Source: an uncultured Lachnospiraceae bacterium | Lineage (GTDB): Bacteria; Bacillota; Clostridia; Lachnospirales; Lachnospiraceae | DNA length: 64,000 nt | Assembly: GCA_910584845.1 (NCBI GenBank) | Contig: CAJUDH010000007.1 | Location: forward strand, 101,451-165,450 | Direction: 5' to 3' | Shown here: in pieces, positions 42,725 through 51,853 of the stretch | Numbering within the stretch: position 1 is the stretch's first letter | Layout: the number at the start of each line of letters is the position of its first letter | Made by a program: the position numbers and the translations under genes | Notes under the pieces: model-generated | The model's database searches: none | The model's input: only the letters and a program-made list of their open reading frames with translations | Told to the model about the DNA's origin: nothing

Positions 42725-44014
42725 ATGCTGGATCTAAAGTTTGTCCGGGAAAATCCGGAAGCCGTAAAGAAAAACATTGAAAATAAGTTCCAATTTGACA
42801 AATTGCCTTTGGTGGACGAAGTGATTGAACTGGATGCGAAAAACCGCGCCGCCAAGGCGGAAGGCGACAGCCTGCGCGCGGCACGCAATAAATTGTCCAA
42901 GCAGATCGGGCAATTGATGGCCCAGGGGAAAAAGCAAGAGGCTGAGGCGGTGAAAGGCCAGGTAAAGGCCAATGCTGACCGGCTGGATGAGCTGCAGGCT
43001 ATGGAGGCAGAGCTGGAGGCTAAAGTGTTGAACATCATGATGACCATTCCGAACATGATCGACCCCAGCGTGCCGATCGGCAAAGATGACAGCGAGAACG
43101 TGGAGATTGAGAAATTCGGCGAACCGGCAGTACCGGATTTTGAAGTCCCTTACCATACGGATATTATGAAAGCTTTTGACGGCATTGACCTGGATGCGGC
43201 GGCTAAGGTAGCCGGAAACGGGTTTTATTACCTGATGGGGGATATTGCCAGGCTCCATTCCGCGGTTATCGCCTATGCCCGCGATTTTATGATCGGGCGT
43301 GGGTTTACCTACTGCGTGCCTCCTTTTATGATCCGCAGCAACGTCGTAACCGGGGTTATGTCCTTTGCCGAAATGGATGCCATGATGTATAAGGTCGAAG
43401 GGGAAGATTTGTACTTGATCGGAACCAGTGAACATTCCATGATCGGGAAGTTTATTGACACCATTTTGCCGGAAGGCCAACTCCCAAAGGCTATGACCAG
43501 CTACTCGCCCTGCTTCCGGAAAGAGAAGGGGGCCCATGGGATAGAAGAGAGGGGGGTGTACCGCATCCACCAGTTTGAGAAACAGGAGATGATCGTGGTC
43601 TGCAAGCCGGAAGAGTCTCCCATGTGGTATGACAAATTATGGCAGAACACCGTGGATCTGTTCCGCTCCCTAGATATTCCGGTGAGGACGCTGGAGTGCT
43701 GTTCCGGCGACCTGGCAGACTTAAAAGTGAAGTCTTGTGACGTGGAGGCATGGTCCCCCCGGCAAAAGAAATATTTCGAAGTAGGTTCCTGCTCCAACTT
43801 AGGGGACGCCCAAGCCCGCCGTTTGAAAATCCGGGTTGACGGCAAGGACGGCAAATATTTTGCCCATACCCTGAACAATACGGTGGTGGCGCCGCCCCGT
43901 ATGCTCATCGCCTTTTTGGAGAACAACCTGCAGGAAGACGGCACCGTAAGGGTTCCGGAAGTTTTGCGGCCCTATATGGGAGGTATGGAAGTGATGGTTC
44001 CCAAGAAAGGGTAA
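42725..44014 (+). CDS. serS: Serine-tRNA ligase
   Basis: Charges tRNA(Ser). N-terminal coiled-coil arm (residues ~25-105, LRAARNKLSKQIGQLMAQGK region) and class II core with motif 2 FRKEKGAHGIEERGVYRIHQ and motif 3 NTVVAPPRMLIAFLEN. 429 residues from ATG 42725, behind AGGAGGG; an upstream in-frame start at 42695 is not used. A repeated palindrome follows the gene. Confidence 0.97.
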   Translation: MLDLKFVRENPEAVKKNIENKFQFDKLPLVDEVIELDAKNRAAKAEGDSLRAARNKLSKQIGQLMAQGKKQEAEAVKGQVKANADRLDELQAMEAELEAKVLNIMMTIPNMIDPSVPIGKDDSENVEIEKFGEPAVPDFEVPYHTDIMKAFDGIDLDAAAKVAGNGFYYLMGDIARLHSAVIAYARDFMIGRGFTYCVPPFMIRSNVVTGVMSFAEMDAMMYKVEGEDLYLIGTSEHSMIGKFIDTILPEGQLPKAMTSYSPCFRKEKGAHGIEERGVYRIHQFEKQEMIVVCKPEESPMWYDKLWQNTVDLFRSLDIPVRTLECCSGDLADLKVKSCDVEAWSPRQKKYFEVGSCSNLGDAQARRLKIRVDGKDGKYFAHTLNNTVVAPPRMLIAFLENNLQEDGTVRVPEVLRPYMGGMEVMVPKKG

Positions 44015-44032
44015 TATTACCGGTTTTCCATG

Positions 44033-44136
44033 AAACGGGGCTGTTGCAAAATCAAGGGTTTCTACATTAGATGGCATTGCCATTGGGCAAATTGGGGCCA
44101 TATGTAGAATTTCCGGATTTTGCAACAGCCCCGTTT
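44033..44136. repeat. Repeated palindromic element, copy A (104 bp)
   Basis: Ends are perfect 21-base inverted repeats: 44033-44053 (starting AAACGGGGCTGTTGCAAAAT) against 44116-44136. The interior also pairs (TTCTACAT with ATGTAGAA; TTGCC with GGGCAA), so the transcript would form one long imperfect hairpin. About 80% identical in its interior to copy B at 61133-61237. It lies between the convergent ends of serS and the SIMPL gene and may act as a two-way terminator. The end sequence resembles insertion-sequence termini, so a miniature non-autonomous element is possible. The rest of the serS-SIMPL gap has no gene. Confidence 0.85.
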
Positions 44137-44253
44137 GTGTAACGGCCCGTGGATTGTTTCCGTGCAGCCAGCCAAGCCGGTCCAGGCCGGGCGGGCTTTG
44201 GGTGCCATGGGGGCGGGTATTTTGGTATATGGAAGGGGATGTGCCCGTCCAGG

Positions 44254-45051
44254 TTACGGCAAAGTGTTTTGACAGGAGAAATCTACGGTTACTTGGGCCT
44301 GGACCTTCATCTGGCCAGGCATGATTTCCATAGCGGCGGCGTTGTCATTGGCTTCCTCAGCCCTTTTCGCTGCGGTATAGCCGGAGATCTGGCTGGCAGA
44401 CCGGGCCTGGGTATCCGGCGCGTATTCTTCTATATGGACGATAGGCCCTAAAGTGCAGCCCCCGGCGGCAGCCATGGCTTCTGCTTTGGCTTTGGCGTCT
44501 TCAATGGCTTTTTTCAGGGCATCCTGATAGCTTTCGTCGTATTTGCTGGAAAGGTAGGAGACGGACTCCACCTCATTGGCCCCGTTTTGGACTACGTTGG
44601 TGACCAGGGTTCCGGCTTGTTCTAGGGGGGCTTGCGATACCGTGACCCGGGTGGACATTTCATATCCGGTAATGGTCCGTCCGTTGTTCCAGTCATACAT
44701 AGGCTCCAAGCTATAGTTGGAGGTCTGGATGGAGGTTTCTTCCAAGCCCTGGGATTTTAAGTAGCTTAACACCTGCTGGAGGTTTTCCGTATTTTTTTGC
44801 TGGCATTCCTGGGCGGTTTGGGCTTCGGTTGTGACCCGGAACACCAGTTGGGCGATGTCGGGTACCACGTAAACCTCTTGGGAACCGGCCACGGTAATAA
44901 CGTGGCTGTCCACGTTTTTGACTTGGACCGTGGAGGCCGGGGCAGTTCCGCTTTGGGAGGCGTCCCTGGCAGCACAGGCAGCCAGTGCGGCGGCCGCCAA
45001 AGCTGCGATGGAAACGAAGGTTTGGATATAAGGTATTCTCTGTTTTTTCAT
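44254..45051 (-). CDS. SIMPL-domain (DUF541) lipoprotein
   Basis: A 265-residue exported lipoprotein: signal peptide with lipobox ALAAC (Cys26), then one SIMPL/DUF541 domain (residues ~50-255) with VITVAGSQEVYVVPDIAQL, SNYSLEPMYDW, GYEMSTRVTV and the C-terminal helix YQDALKKAIEDAKAKAEAMA. Family members are periplasmic or surface proteins tied to oxidative stress or to unknown envelope roles. The ATG follows AAGGAGG. It lies downstream of rqcH on the same strand, 35 bases away. Confidence 0.9.
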   Translation of the reverse strand: MKKQRIPYIQTFVSIAALAAAALAACAARDASQSGTAPASTVQVKNVDSHVITVAGSQEVYVVPDIAQLVFRVTTEAQTAQECQQKNTENLQQVLSYLKSQGLEETSIQTSNYSLEPMYDWNNGRTITGYEMSTRVTVSQAPLEQAGTLVTNVVQNGANEVESVSYLSSKYDESYQDALKKAIEDAKAKAEAMAAAGGCTLGPIVHIEEYAPDTQARSASQISGYTAAKRAEEANDNAAAMEIMPGQMKVQAQVTVDFSCQNTLP

Positions 45052-45086
45052 GTGCCCTCCTTTTGCTGTTGGATGTTTGGCCTGGT

Positions 45087-46829
45087 TTATTGTACTTCCG
45101 TTAATTCCAGCTTAGGCGTTGCCATCATGGAATAATTGGTGTGGTAAATGACGAAGCCAGGGGCGCCCCCTGCCGCCTTTTTTACGTGTTTGCGCTGGAT
45201 GTAGTCGATTTCCACTTTTTCGTTGCCCCGCCCTTTCGAATAGTAAGCCGCCAGCGCGCCGGCTTCCTCAAAAGTCTGGTCCGGCAGATCCCTGCCTTCG
45301 GATTTGACCACGACATGGGAACCGGGGACGCCTTTTGCATGGAACCACCAGTCGCCCCCTCCGGCGATTTTAAATGTGACCTCTTCATTTTGGTAGTTGT
45401 TTTTGCCCACATACATGTGGAAGCCGTCAGAAGAAAGGTAGTGGTAAGGGCGGCTGGTAATTTTCGGCTTTTTGTTGCCGGGGCCCCGCCTTTTGATGAA
45501 TCCGAACTCCATTAATTCTTCTTTGACCTGTACCAGGTCTTCTTCTTTAACGGCAATGTCCAGTGCGGCGCCGATTGATTCCAGGTGGTCGATTTCCCGG
45601 CGGGTTTCCTGGACCATTTGGGTCATGGCTTCATAAGTGCGCTTCATTTTGTTGTATTTGCCAAAATATTTTTGTGAATTTTCCTGGGCGGTAAGCTGGG
45701 GGTCCAGGGGGATCCGGATGTCTTCGTTGGTGTAATAATTGAGGCAGGTAAGTTCTTTCTCCCCTCCGCAAAGTTCATAACCATAAGTGGTCAGAAGCTC
45801 CCCGTATATTTTGTATTTATCCCTTTTTTCCGTGTCTTTTAGCTGTTTGAGCTGCAGGTCATATTTCTTGTAATTCCGTTCCAGGGCCGTTTGGACGATC
45901 CGCCGCAGGTCGGAAGACTTTTGCCGTATCCGGGTCAAAACGTTTTTTTCGGCATAATAGGTTTCCAGCAGGGGGCTGATGGAAGAAAAGCCTCGGACCG
46001 TGTAGCCGTCCCCATCCAGGCAGGTTAAAGGGACAGAGGCGAATTCAACCGGCTCTGTGTCCCGGTAAACGATATTTGGGGAGAAATTGGCGTTTTTTAT
46101 ATCCTCCATCATGAAAGACAGCCGGCGGTACAGATGGCACAGCTCTTTTTCTTCCAACTGGCTGGCAGGCAAGTCTGCGTCAATCGAAGCCAAATGGCAC
46201 AGTTCCGCGCCGACGACGGGGCTGATCCCGGTCAGTTTTTGGTAAAGGGCTTTTTGCACCGGGGCCGGGGTGCCGTGGAGGAGGGCAGAAAACGCCTCTT
46301 CTGTAACCGTCAGCGGGTCGGCTTTTTCCATGGTTTGCGGGATAAAGTAGGGGCGGCCCGGGAGGACTTCCCGGACGGAACTGACTTGGGCGGAAACATG
46401 TTTTATGCTGTCCAAGATGATCCCATCTTCTTTGCAGAAGATAATGTTGCTGTGCTTCCCCATCAATTCCACAATCAAACGTTTCCGGCACACATCGCCC
46501 ATCTCGTCCAAATGTTCGATGGTAAATTCAATGACCCGTTCCAGGCCGGGCTGCTCCACCTTGACAATCCGCCCGGTACCGATATGCTTGCGCAAAAGCA
46601 TACAGAAATTGGGGGCGGTCAGGGGGCCTGGCTTATTGCTGCCGGTAAAATAGGCCAGCGGGAGGCTGGCGTTGGCGGAAATAGACAGACGTAAGGTTTC
46701 CCGGTTGTTTTTTACGGTAAACAGCAATTCGTCTTTTTCCGGCTGGGCGATTTTATTGATTTTTCCGCCTTCCAGCTTCTGGCGGATTTCGTGGGTTAAA
46801 TTTGCGATAACAATGCCGTCAAATGCCAT
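45087..46829 (-). CDS. rqcH: Ribosome quality control protein (NFACT family)
   Basis: Binds stalled 50S-peptidyl-tRNA and recruits tRNA(Ala) to add alanine tails; earlier called fibronectin-binding protein. NFACT-N domain at residues 1-~190 (MAFDGIVIANLTHEI, FCMLLRKHIGTG), helix-hairpin-helix and coiled-coil middle part (~190-430), NFACT-R/DUF814 domain near the C-terminus (DWWFHAKGVPGSHVV, AAYYSKGRGNEKVEIDY). At the position of the Asp-Arg pair of the NFACT-N domain the protein reads Glu-Arg (GLERVIEF). 580 residues. ATG with AAAGGAG nine bases upstream. Confidence 0.94.
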   Translation of the reverse strand: MAFDGIVIANLTHEIRQKLEGGKINKIAQPEKDELLFTVKNNRETLRLSISANASLPLAYFTGSNKPGPLTAPNFCMLLRKHIGTGRIVKVEQPGLERVIEFTIEHLDEMGDVCRKRLIVELMGKHSNIIFCKEDGIILDSIKHVSAQVSSVREVLPGRPYFIPQTMEKADPLTVTEEAFSALLHGTPAPVQKALYQKLTGISPVVGAELCHLASIDADLPASQLEEKELCHLYRRLSFMMEDIKNANFSPNIVYRDTEPVEFASVPLTCLDGDGYTVRGFSSISPLLETYYAEKNVLTRIRQKSSDLRRIVQTALERNYKKYDLQLKQLKDTEKRDKYKIYGELLTTYGYELCGGEKELTCLNYYTNEDIRIPLDPQLTAQENSQKYFGKYNKMKRTYEAMTQMVQETRREIDHLESIGAALDIAVKEEDLVQVKEELMEFGFIKRRGPGNKKPKITSRPYHYLSSDGFHMYVGKNNYQNEEVTFKIAGGGDWWFHAKGVPGSHVVVKSEGRDLPDQTFEEAGALAAYYSKGRGNEKVEIDYIQRKHVKKAAGGAPGFVIYHTNYSMMATPKLELTEVQ

Positions 46830-46856
46830 GTTGCCTGCTCCTTTCGTGGCAAGTGC

Positions 46857-47171
46857 CTAAACCTTTTTATGCCCGCCGGCTTTCGGCCGGCTAGTGGGCT
46901 TAGGGACAACCCCCAGCTGCCGGAAAGTGGCATAGATATAAGGGGCGCCGAATACATTTAAGGATTTGGGGCCTGTGATTTTATTCTCTTTGTCTTCTTG
47001 GATCTTTAGGAAGGACCGCTCAAAAGTTGCCCTTGTAATGGATTTCCTTTTCCGGTCAGAAAAGAACTCCCCGCCTTTTATGGTGTATGTGAAAGGGAGG
47101 CCTTTTGCCGTATAGAATATTTCCCCTTGATGGGATATTAGTTCGTCCCATAAATTTTCGATTGTAACCAT
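46857..47171 (-). CDS. Conserved-looking hypothetical protein, 104 residues
   Basis: A small basic protein, VTIENLWDELISHQGEIFYT at the N-terminus, a Lys/Arg-rich middle (FFSDRKRKSITRATFERSF) and a C-terminal NVFGAPYIYATFRQLGVV. It has no signal peptide or membrane segment. The composition suggests nucleic-acid contact but I recognise no family. ATG 47171 follows GAGGTG; a TTG at 47174 is the alternative. It is 27 bases upstream of rqcH on the same strand, so it probably begins that transcript. Confidence 0.7.
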   Translation of the reverse strand: MVTIENLWDELISHQGEIFYTAKGLPFTYTIKGGEFFSDRKRKSITRATFERSFLKIQEDKENKITGPKSLNVFGAPYIYATFRQLGVVPKPTSRPKAGGHKKV

Positions 47172-47297
47172 CAATATTTCACCTCGGAATATTGCCTGTT
47201 TATTGAACTGTTACGATTATAGCGGATTACAAAGGGATTGACAAGTGCCTGGATACCGTTTTATCTTTCTCTTTATGATATATGGCTTTTGCACCCT

Positions 47298-47506
47298 GCC
47301 TGCCGGGGCAAGGGCTTTGAGCAGGATTGCCGAAGGTTACACGGGAGTGGCGTCCCTTTGCCTGCCGGGGCAAGGGCTTTGGGCGGGATTGCCAAGGTTA
47401 CACGGAAGTGGTATCCTTTTGCCTGCTGGGGGCAAGGGCTTTGGGCGGGATTGCCGAAGGTTACACGGGAGTGGCGTCCCTTTGCCTGCCGGGGGCAAGG
47501 GCTTTT
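47298..47506. repeat. Tandem array of ~62-bp units, 3.4 copies
   Basis: Units begin GCCTGCCGGGGCAAGGGCTT at 47298, 47360, 47421 and 47484 (spacings 62, 61, 63); the fourth is cut off after about 23 bases. Each unit holds a short hairpin (TGCC-GGGGCA) and the shared GGATTGCC.AAGGTTACACGG.AGTGG. Lengths vary by one base, so a reading frame is not kept and coding is unlikely despite open frames. It lies in the 470-base gap between two divergent genes. Confidence 0.9.
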
Positions 47507-47640
47507 AGGAGGTGGAAGGGGCCGCCGGGAAAATGTTTGGCCGGCTGCGAAATAGTTTGCATAAAATGGGCATACTGTAGGTATTAGTGTTCTCTGATTG
47601 GAATGGCTGTAAGAGTATTGGTGATGAAAGGAATGTAGGA

Positions 47641-48267
47641 ATGAAAAGGATACCCAGACATATTGGCATTATCCCTGACGGAAACCGGCGGTGGGCATGC
47701 GGCAAAGGGCTTGCAAAGGAAGAGGGCTATGGCCATGGGATTTCACCGGGGATGGAACTTTATCATATATGCCGGGATTTGGGCGTGGAAGAGCTGACCT
47801 TTTATGGGTTTACCGCAGATAACACAAAGCGGCCTTCCAGGCAGAGGGCCGCTTTTTCCGATGCCTGTGTGAAAGCGGTAGAGCTCCTTTCGAAAGAAAA
47901 TGCGGAACTGCTGGTTTTGGGCAATACGAAATCGGCCATGTTCCCGAAAGAGCTGCTTCCCTACACGGCCAGGCAAACCTTCGGCACAGGCGGGATCCGG
48001 ATCAATTTTCTGGTTAATTACAGTTATGAGTGGGATTTGGGGTTCCATAAAGGGGGCCTGGGGCCGGCTATGGGCTCTGCCGACGTATCCAGGGTAGAAC
48101 TGGTTATACGCTGGGGAGGCCACAGGAGGCTGTCAGGGTTCTTGCCGGTGCAGTCGGTTTATGCGGACATTTATGTGGTAGAAGATTATTGGCCTGACTT
48201 TACCCCCCGCCATGTCCGGGAAGCATTGGAATGGTACGCGAAACAGGACGTTACGTTGGGGGGGTGA
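47641..48267 (+). CDS. Divergent cis-prenyltransferase (UPP synthase family)
   Basis: A 208-residue protein of the undecaprenyl diphosphate synthase family, shorter than the usual ~250. HIGIIPDGNRRWA keeps the catalytic Asp (Asp13) and Asn-Arg-Arg but has Pro where Met is standard; TFYGFTADNTKRPSRQ matches the YAFSTENWKRP region; the C-terminal RWGGHRRLSGFLPVQSVYAD replaces the canonical RTSGEQRLSNFLLWQ.AY motif, losing the Glu that helps bind Mg-IPP. The active-site Asp and phosphate arginines persist, so activity is likely, perhaps with a different chain length. ATG 47641. A membrane lipase gene follows 32 bases on. Confidence 0.82.
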   Translation: MKRIPRHIGIIPDGNRRWACGKGLAKEEGYGHGISPGMELYHICRDLGVEELTFYGFTADNTKRPSRQRAAFSDACVKAVELLSKENAELLVLGNTKSAMFPKELLPYTARQTFGTGGIRINFLVNYSYEWDLGFHKGGLGPAMGSADVSRVELVIRWGGHRRLSGFLPVQSVYADIYVVEDYWPDFTPRHVREALEWYAKQDVTLGG

Positions 48268-48299
48268 GGCCTGCCTCGCAGAGGGAAAGGGGGAGGGGG

Positions 48300-49529
48300 A
48301 TGGACCGGAAAAAAAGAGGCATGGCAGCCGGTTCGGCAAAGGAGGCGGCAGGGCGCCTGCATTTGCTGACGTTACGCTTTTTGGCAGGGGCATTGACGGT
48401 ATTTTTGGTATTGGTGCCGGCCAGTGGAGTTTGGATGGCTACACAGATGGTAAGGTATTCGGTGCTTTTGGACTTTTGGGGATATGTCAGCCATGGATCC
48501 GGCATCGGATCCTTGCTTGCCTTTTCCTTGTGCTATTTTGGCCTGTTTTCCACTTTATTTTGGCTCTGCCTGGTGTGCCGGAGGCTGCGGGCCGTAAAAC
48601 GGGCCGTTGTCTGGAGCATGGCCTGGGTACCGGCCGTCAATTATGGGTTGGCATTTTACGTAAGGAGGCTGGCCAAGCAGGAGATTGACCATATGATCCA
48701 TAAAATAAGCCTGGACGATGTGAGGGCAGACCGCCAGGTATGTAAGACCCGGTATCCGCTGCTTTTGGTGCATGGGGTAGGGTTCCGTGACTTTCATTAT
48801 TTTAATTACTGGGGGCGGATCCCCAGGGAGTTGAAGAGGAACGGGGCCCAGGTTTATTATGGGCATCAGGAGGCATGGGGGACGATAGAAGAAAACGCGA
48901 AAATACTTCAAGGGAAAATCCGGGAAATCTGCAAAGAGACAGGTGCACCAAAAGTAAATATTATTGCCCATTCCAAGGGAGGGCTGGACTCCCGTTATTT
49001 GATCTGTGGGCTTTCCATGGCCCCGTATGTGGCATCTTTGACTACAATCAACACACCCCACCGGGGGTCGGCTTTGGTGGATTTTTTAATGAAGCTGCCA
49101 GACGGGGTTTACCGCCGGGCCTGCCGCGGGATCGACCGGTATTTTGGTGTGCTGGGGGATAAAACCCCCAACGCCTATGTGGCAAGCCGCCAGCTTTCCT
49201 GTGGCTATGCTGCGGAATTTAACAAAAAATACCCGGATGACAAGAGGGTTTATTATCAGAGTTATGCCAGCCGGATGAAAAACGGGTTCAGCAGTAAACT
49301 TTTTTGCATCCCATACTGGATCCTGAAACGGTTGGATTCGCCCGGCGACGGCCTGGTGACGGTGGAATCGGCCCGGTGGGCCAATTTTCAAGGGGTGGTA
49401 TCCAGCCGGTATTTGAGGGGGATTACCCATGGGGACATGATTGACTTAACCAGGGAAGATTATCCGGGTTTTGATGTGCTGGAGTTTTACATACAATTGG
49501 TGAAAAAATTGGGGGAGATGGGATTTTGA
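48300..49529 (+). CDS. Membrane-anchored triacylglycerol lipase-like alpha/beta hydrolase
   Basis: A 409-residue protein: two to three N-terminal membrane helices (FLAGALTVFLVLVPASGV, LLAFSLCYFGLFSTLFWLCLV, VVWSMAWVPAVNYGLAFYV), then a lipase domain with LLLVHGVGFRD (oxyanion loop), nucleophile Ser225 in IIAHSKGGLDSRY, Asp350 in SPGDGLV and His377 in GITHGDMI. The AHSKGGLDSRY stretch resembles bacterial true lipases. The ATG is preceded by AAAGGGGGAGGGGG. It sits behind the divergent prenyltransferase in the same direction; a link to lipid-carrier turnover is only a guess. Confidence 0.85.
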   Translation: MDRKKRGMAAGSAKEAAGRLHLLTLRFLAGALTVFLVLVPASGVWMATQMVRYSVLLDFWGYVSHGSGIGSLLAFSLCYFGLFSTLFWLCLVCRRLRAVKRAVVWSMAWVPAVNYGLAFYVRRLAKQEIDHMIHKISLDDVRADRQVCKTRYPLLLVHGVGFRDFHYFNYWGRIPRELKRNGAQVYYGHQEAWGTIEENAKILQGKIREICKETGAPKVNIIAHSKGGLDSRYLICGLSMAPYVASLTTINTPHRGSALVDFLMKLPDGVYRRACRGIDRYFGVLGDKTPNAYVASRQLSCGYAAEFNKKYPDDKRVYYQSYASRMKNGFSSKLFCIPYWILKRLDSPGDGLVTVESARWANFQGVVSSRYLRGITHGDMIDLTREDYPGFDVLEFYIQLVKKLGEMGF

Positions 49530-49567
49530 TAATTTTAAGCCTTTATACCAGTTAATACTTATTTTAC

Positions 49568-49596
49568 TTGTATTCAAAAAAAAATTATCATATAAT
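49568..49596 (+). promoter_or_regulatory. Sigma-A promoter of the debranching enzyme gene
   Basis: TTGTAT (49568-49573), a 17-base A-rich spacer, and perfect TATAAT (49591-49596), about 40 bases before the start codon in a markedly AT-rich gap. Confidence 0.8.
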
Positions 49597-49637
49597 AGCT
49601 TTATTGGATTTTCCAACTGTTTAAGGAGGTAATGTCT

Positions 49638-51803
49638 ATGGAGCGAAAGGAAAATGTCAAAAGGGCCGGGGATATGGTGACGCAGCGGATGGACCCAAAG
49701 CAGGAGAAAAGCGCCACCACCGTACAAAAACTGAACCTTCCCCGCACCATACATCTGGTCCCTATGAAGGAACTGGATGGTTTTGAGGTGAGGCCGGGGT
49801 TTTACGAGATTAACGGGGCTACGGCAATTCCCGGAGGCGTGAATTTTACCGTGCATTCCCTGGGGGCTACGTCCATTGAGCTTTTGCTGTTCCACCGGAT
49901 GGAAGAGGAGCCGTTTGCCGTTTTGCCTTTTCCCCAAAATTACCGTATTGGAAACGTTTTTTCCATGATTGTATTTAAGCTGAATATTGAAGAATTTGAG
50001 TATGCATACCGGGTGCATGGCCCTTATGAGCCGGAAAAAGGGATTATATTCGACGGCAGCAAATACTTGCTTGACCCTTATGCCAAAGCGGTTACCGGGC
50101 AGAGCCAGTGGGGGGAAACTTCCCCGGGCCAGTTGTACAAAGCCAGGGTGGTAAAGGACGACTTTGACTGGGGGGATATGGAGCCTCCGCTGCTGCCTAT
50201 GGAGGATTCCATTATTTATGAGCTCCATGTAAGGGGGGTTACCAAAGACCCTTCCTCTGGGGTAAAAAACCCGGGGACGTTTGCCGGGCTGATGGAGAAG
50301 CTCCCTTACTTGGTAGAGCTAGGCGTGAATGTGGTGGAATTGATGCCGATTTTTGAATTTGACGAGATGCAGGATTACCGGGAGTTGGACGGGGAGAAAC
50401 TGTACAATTACTGGGGCTATAACACGGTTAGCTTTTTTTCGCCCAATACCAGCTATTCGGCCAGCAAAGAATACAACCGGGAAGGCAATGAGCTAAAGAA
50501 CCTGATTCAGGTGTTTAACGAACATGGGATCGAGGTTTATCTGGATGTAGTGTTTAACCATACGGCGGAAGGGAACGAGCACGGCCCGTTTTTTTCATTT
50601 AAAGGTTTTGACAATAACATCTATTACCTGCTGACGCCGGACGGCCATTATTATAATTTTAGCGGATGCGGCAATACTTTAAACTGTAACCACCCCATCG
50701 TCCATCAGATGATTTTGGATTGCCTGCGTTATTGGGTTACCACTTACCGGGTCAACGGTTTCCGCTTTGATTTGGCCTCCATCCTGGGGCGGAATGAAGA
50801 CGGCACACCTATGAACAAGCCGCCGCTTTTGGAGGCTTTGGCTTTTGACCCGATTTTAGGGGACGTGAAACTGATTGCGGAGGCCTGGGACGCGGACGGG
50901 CTTTATCAGGTTGGTACGTTCCCCTCCTGGAACCGATGGGCGGAGTGGAACGGAAGGTACCGGGACGATATGCGCCATTATCTCAAAGGCGATGCGGGAT
51001 ATGCCCAGGCGGCTGCGCTTAGGATTGTGGGTTCACGGGACATCTACGATGTGAGTACCAGAAAGAATGCATCCGTGAATTTTATTACCTGCCATGACGG
51101 TTTTACTTTATACGACCTGTTTTCCTACAACGAAAAGCACAATGAAAAAAACGGCTGGAACAATACCGACGGGGCCAGCGACAACAACAGCTGGAACTGT
51201 GGCGTGGAGGGGGAAACCCACGACCCGGAAGTGCTGAAGCTGCGGTACCGGATGATCCGCAATTCCTTTGCCCTTTTGATGTGCAGCCGTGGCATCCCTA
51301 TGTTTTTGGCCGGGGACGAGTTTTGCAATACCCAGTTTGGGAACAATAACGCTTATTGCCAGGATAACATTACTTCCTGGCTGGATTGGAATCTGCTGGA
51401 GAAAAACAAAGATATTTTTGAATTTTTCAAATACATGATCCAGTTCCGTAAAGGGCACCGGATTTTACGCGTGAATATCAGCGAAGGGGCCTGTGGCTTT
51501 CCGGACATAAGCTTTCATGGGGTGAAGCCGTGGCACGGGCATTTTGTCGGCCATGAACGGTATGTGGGGGTTATGTTTGCAGGGCAGGAAGCAGGCATGG
51601 ACGCCCAGGTAGTTTATATTGCGTCCAATGCCTACTGGGAAGAGATGGAAGTGCTGCTTCCCGCCTTGCCCCGGCATATGGCCTGGGAACTGGCGGTGGA
51701 TACTTGGCAGCAAAGGCAGGCCCCCCGCCGCCTTGCCGGGGATACCTTTATGGTTAAGCCAAGGAGCGTAATGGTGTTTGTTGCAGTTCGGGCAACAGCA
51801 TAA
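49638..51803 (+). CDS. Glycogen debranching enzyme (GH13, GlgX/isoamylase type)
   Basis: Cleaves alpha-1,6 branches of glycogen or limit dextrins. An N-terminal CBM48-like beta domain (residues ~45-150), then the GH13 barrel with Asp378 in GFRFDLAS (nucleophile), Glu415 in LIAEAWDADG (acid/base) and Asp487 in TCHDGFTLYD, and the NNSWNCGVEGET segment typical of the isoamylase/GlgX group. 721 residues. Start ATG 49638 is eight bases after AAGGAGG; ATG 49632 is too close. No other glycogen genes are nearby, and it has its own promoter. Confidence 0.92.
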   Translation: MERKENVKRAGDMVTQRMDPKQEKSATTVQKLNLPRTIHLVPMKELDGFEVRPGFYEINGATAIPGGVNFTVHSLGATSIELLLFHRMEEEPFAVLPFPQNYRIGNVFSMIVFKLNIEEFEYAYRVHGPYEPEKGIIFDGSKYLLDPYAKAVTGQSQWGETSPGQLYKARVVKDDFDWGDMEPPLLPMEDSIIYELHVRGVTKDPSSGVKNPGTFAGLMEKLPYLVELGVNVVELMPIFEFDEMQDYRELDGEKLYNYWGYNTVSFFSPNTSYSASKEYNREGNELKNLIQVFNEHGIEVYLDVVFNHTAEGNEHGPFFSFKGFDNNIYYLLTPDGHYYNFSGCGNTLNCNHPIVHQMILDCLRYWVTTYRVNGFRFDLASILGRNEDGTPMNKPPLLEALAFDPILGDVKLIAEAWDADGLYQVGTFPSWNRWAEWNGRYRDDMRHYLKGDAGYAQAAALRIVGSRDIYDVSTRKNASVNFITCHDGFTLYDLFSYNEKHNEKNGWNNTDGASDNNSWNCGVEGETHDPEVLKLRYRMIRNSFALLMCSRGIPMFLAGDEFCNTQFGNNNAYCQDNITSWLDWNLLEKNKDIFEFFKYMIQFRKGHRILRVNISEGACGFPDISFHGVKPWHGHFVGHERYVGVMFAGQEAGMDAQVVYIASNAYWEEMEVLLPALPRHMAWELAVDTWQQRQAPRRLAGDTFMVKPRSVMVFVAVRATA

Positions 51804-51853
51804 AAAACATGCCGGCGGCAAAGGCATTGTCGCCGGGGCAAGTGTACCGGCTG

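Noticed and set aside
47238..47587. Three overlapping plus-strand open frames across the ~62-bp array
   Set aside because: They exist in several frames because the repeat lacks stops; unit length varies by one base, so no frame is preserved, and there is no ribosome site.
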